Source of the DNA: Lachnospiraceae bacterium
GTDB lineage: Bacteria > Bacillota > Clostridia > Lachnospirales > Lachnospiraceae
Length of the DNA stretch: 64,000 nt
Assembly: GCA_910574965.1 (NCBI GenBank)
Contig: CAJTDB010000003.1
Coordinates: 186,001 to 250,000, forward strand
Reading direction: 5' to 3'
Shown: positions 63,416-64,000 of the stretch, piece by piece
Position numbering within the stretch: the first letter of the stretch is position 1
Layout: every line of letters begins with the position of its first letter
Made by a program: the position numbers and the translations under genes
Notes under the pieces: model-generated
What the model saw: the letters and a program-made list of their open reading frames with translations, nothing else
Database searches by the model: none
Told to the model about the DNA's origin: nothing

Positions 63416-64000
63416 TCATATATCATTTTCGTCTGTAAGATACAGATCATCATAAGAAAGCAAATCTGTATAAACTCCCCAGACGCCTTCCTCTATTGCT
63501 TCATTTGCATCATCCGGGCAATTCACAGTATGTTCATATACTTTAAAATCTCTTGAATAAAATATTTGCCGGTCTTCTTCCTTCCATGCACTATATGGAA
63601 TGGTAACTACAGAAATGTTTTCATCATAGCATATTTTCATAACACTTCTTGGCATACGATCTCCATATTTATATATGGTAAAGAGATAATTGGAATCTTG
63701 AAACGGATACAGCTTCTGAATCTCGCTTTTTACTCCTTCTGCATAAAGCTGTATAACAAAACGGTCTGTAATATCTGGATTATGTGCACTCAGATCAATC
63801 AGCGTTTTGACAACCTGCACCTGATCTTCTTCTTTTGTATCAACAATAACATAGAGTTCTGGATAGTTCTCCATATATTCGACCACATTGGCAGCAGTCA
63901 TCGGTGTGTATTTTCCAAATATTTTTCCTGATAAAAACTCCTGCAATGACGGCACATTTTCAGCCCCCATTGATCTTCCCATTTATGCATACATACCAAT
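63416..64000 (-). pseudogene. Glycerophosphodiester phosphodiesterase-like gene, frameshifted, 5' part outside window
   Basis: The frame from 63982 to 63416 (188 codons) encodes the C-terminal part of a GDPD-type TIM barrel: ENVPSLQEFLSGKIFGKYTPM, LYVIVDTKEEDQ, then AEGVKSEIQKLYPF and VYTDLLSYDDL. An in-frame TAA lies just before the first ATG, so this frame cannot extend upstream. The other frame at the window edge reads LVCMHKWEDQWG, which matches the catalytic VHDW-type segment expected immediately before. The switch falls at a run of five C (63964-63968, G on the coding strand); one more G would join both parts. It is either a real frameshift, a phase-variable tract or a sequencing error. 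Confidence 0.72.

Overview
The window looks like chromosome of a spore-forming, moderate-GC Clostridia member, most likely family Lachnospiraceae. The evidence is a sigma-K gene at the left edge, the ireB-ruvX-DUF1292-RNase J block, the rimP-nusA-ylxR-ylxQ-infB-rbfA operon order, a glutaminyl-tRNA synthetase of the Lachnospiraceae type, and several proteins that resemble families I know mainly from that group (DUF5685, DUF5717, CmpB-type membrane proteins, DUF5722). Nearly every gene lies on the minus strand. No rRNA, tRNA, CRISPR array, phage or complete insertion sequence was seen.

Layout, left to right. 0-0.6 kb: 5' part of sigK. 0.7-7.7 kb: tRNA modification and RNA decay genes (trhP, trmR, a small MltG-like protein, YlbF, RNase J, DUF1292, ruvX, ireB, mtaB). 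7.9-8.1 kb: an HPr-like protein without the phosphorylatable histidine. 8.2-12.4 kb: thiI, cysteine desulfurase, rsmE, prmA from one promoter. 12.5-15.6 kb: a two-domain PPK2 kinase, a HAD phosphatase and a LysR regulator. 15.8-21.3 kb: poorly characterised envelope-type genes (zinc-ribbon membrane proteins, VanY-type carboxypeptidase with an Ala/Gln repeat, J-domain protein, DUF5685). 21.4-31.6 kb: a Na/Pi symporter, then the translation operon ribF-truB-nrnA-rbfA-infB-ylxQ-ylxR-nusA-rimP. 31.8-35.2 kb: an accessory patch with an EEP hydrolase, two metallophosphatases and two orphan genes. 35.4-40.3 kb: a marR-ABC-ABC-HAD operon with two operator palindromes around a consensus promoter. 40.4-43.6 kb: a CmpB-type membrane protein, purB and purC. 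43.6-46.6 kb: a polar amino-acid ABC importer. 46.7-51.6 kb: an uncharacterised three-gene cluster (1037-aa helical-repeat protein, actin/Hsp70-like protein, TPR-like protein). 51.7-54.7 kb: a PLP aminotransferase/decarboxylase, a PpiC-type lipoprotein and a Cof phosphatase. 54.8-56.1 kb: two plus-strand genes. 56.5-63.3 kb: a MocR regulator, glnS and a 1257-aa secreted protein with a glycosidase-like C-terminus. The right edge holds a glycerophosphodiesterase gene that carries a frameshift.

The most interesting structural signal is a family of intergenic hairpin repeats of about 101-103 bp. They begin with AGTTCCGC (plus strand), occur as tandem or partial tandem copies at 5.05-5.23, 44.43-44.65 and 46.36-46.47 kb, and end directly at the Shine-Dalgarno sequence of a gene. 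The same GCGGAACT tag also precedes rimP and the actin-like gene. Second in interest is the uncharacterised 46.7-51.6 kb gene cluster. Family names were assigned by eye from motifs, without database searches.
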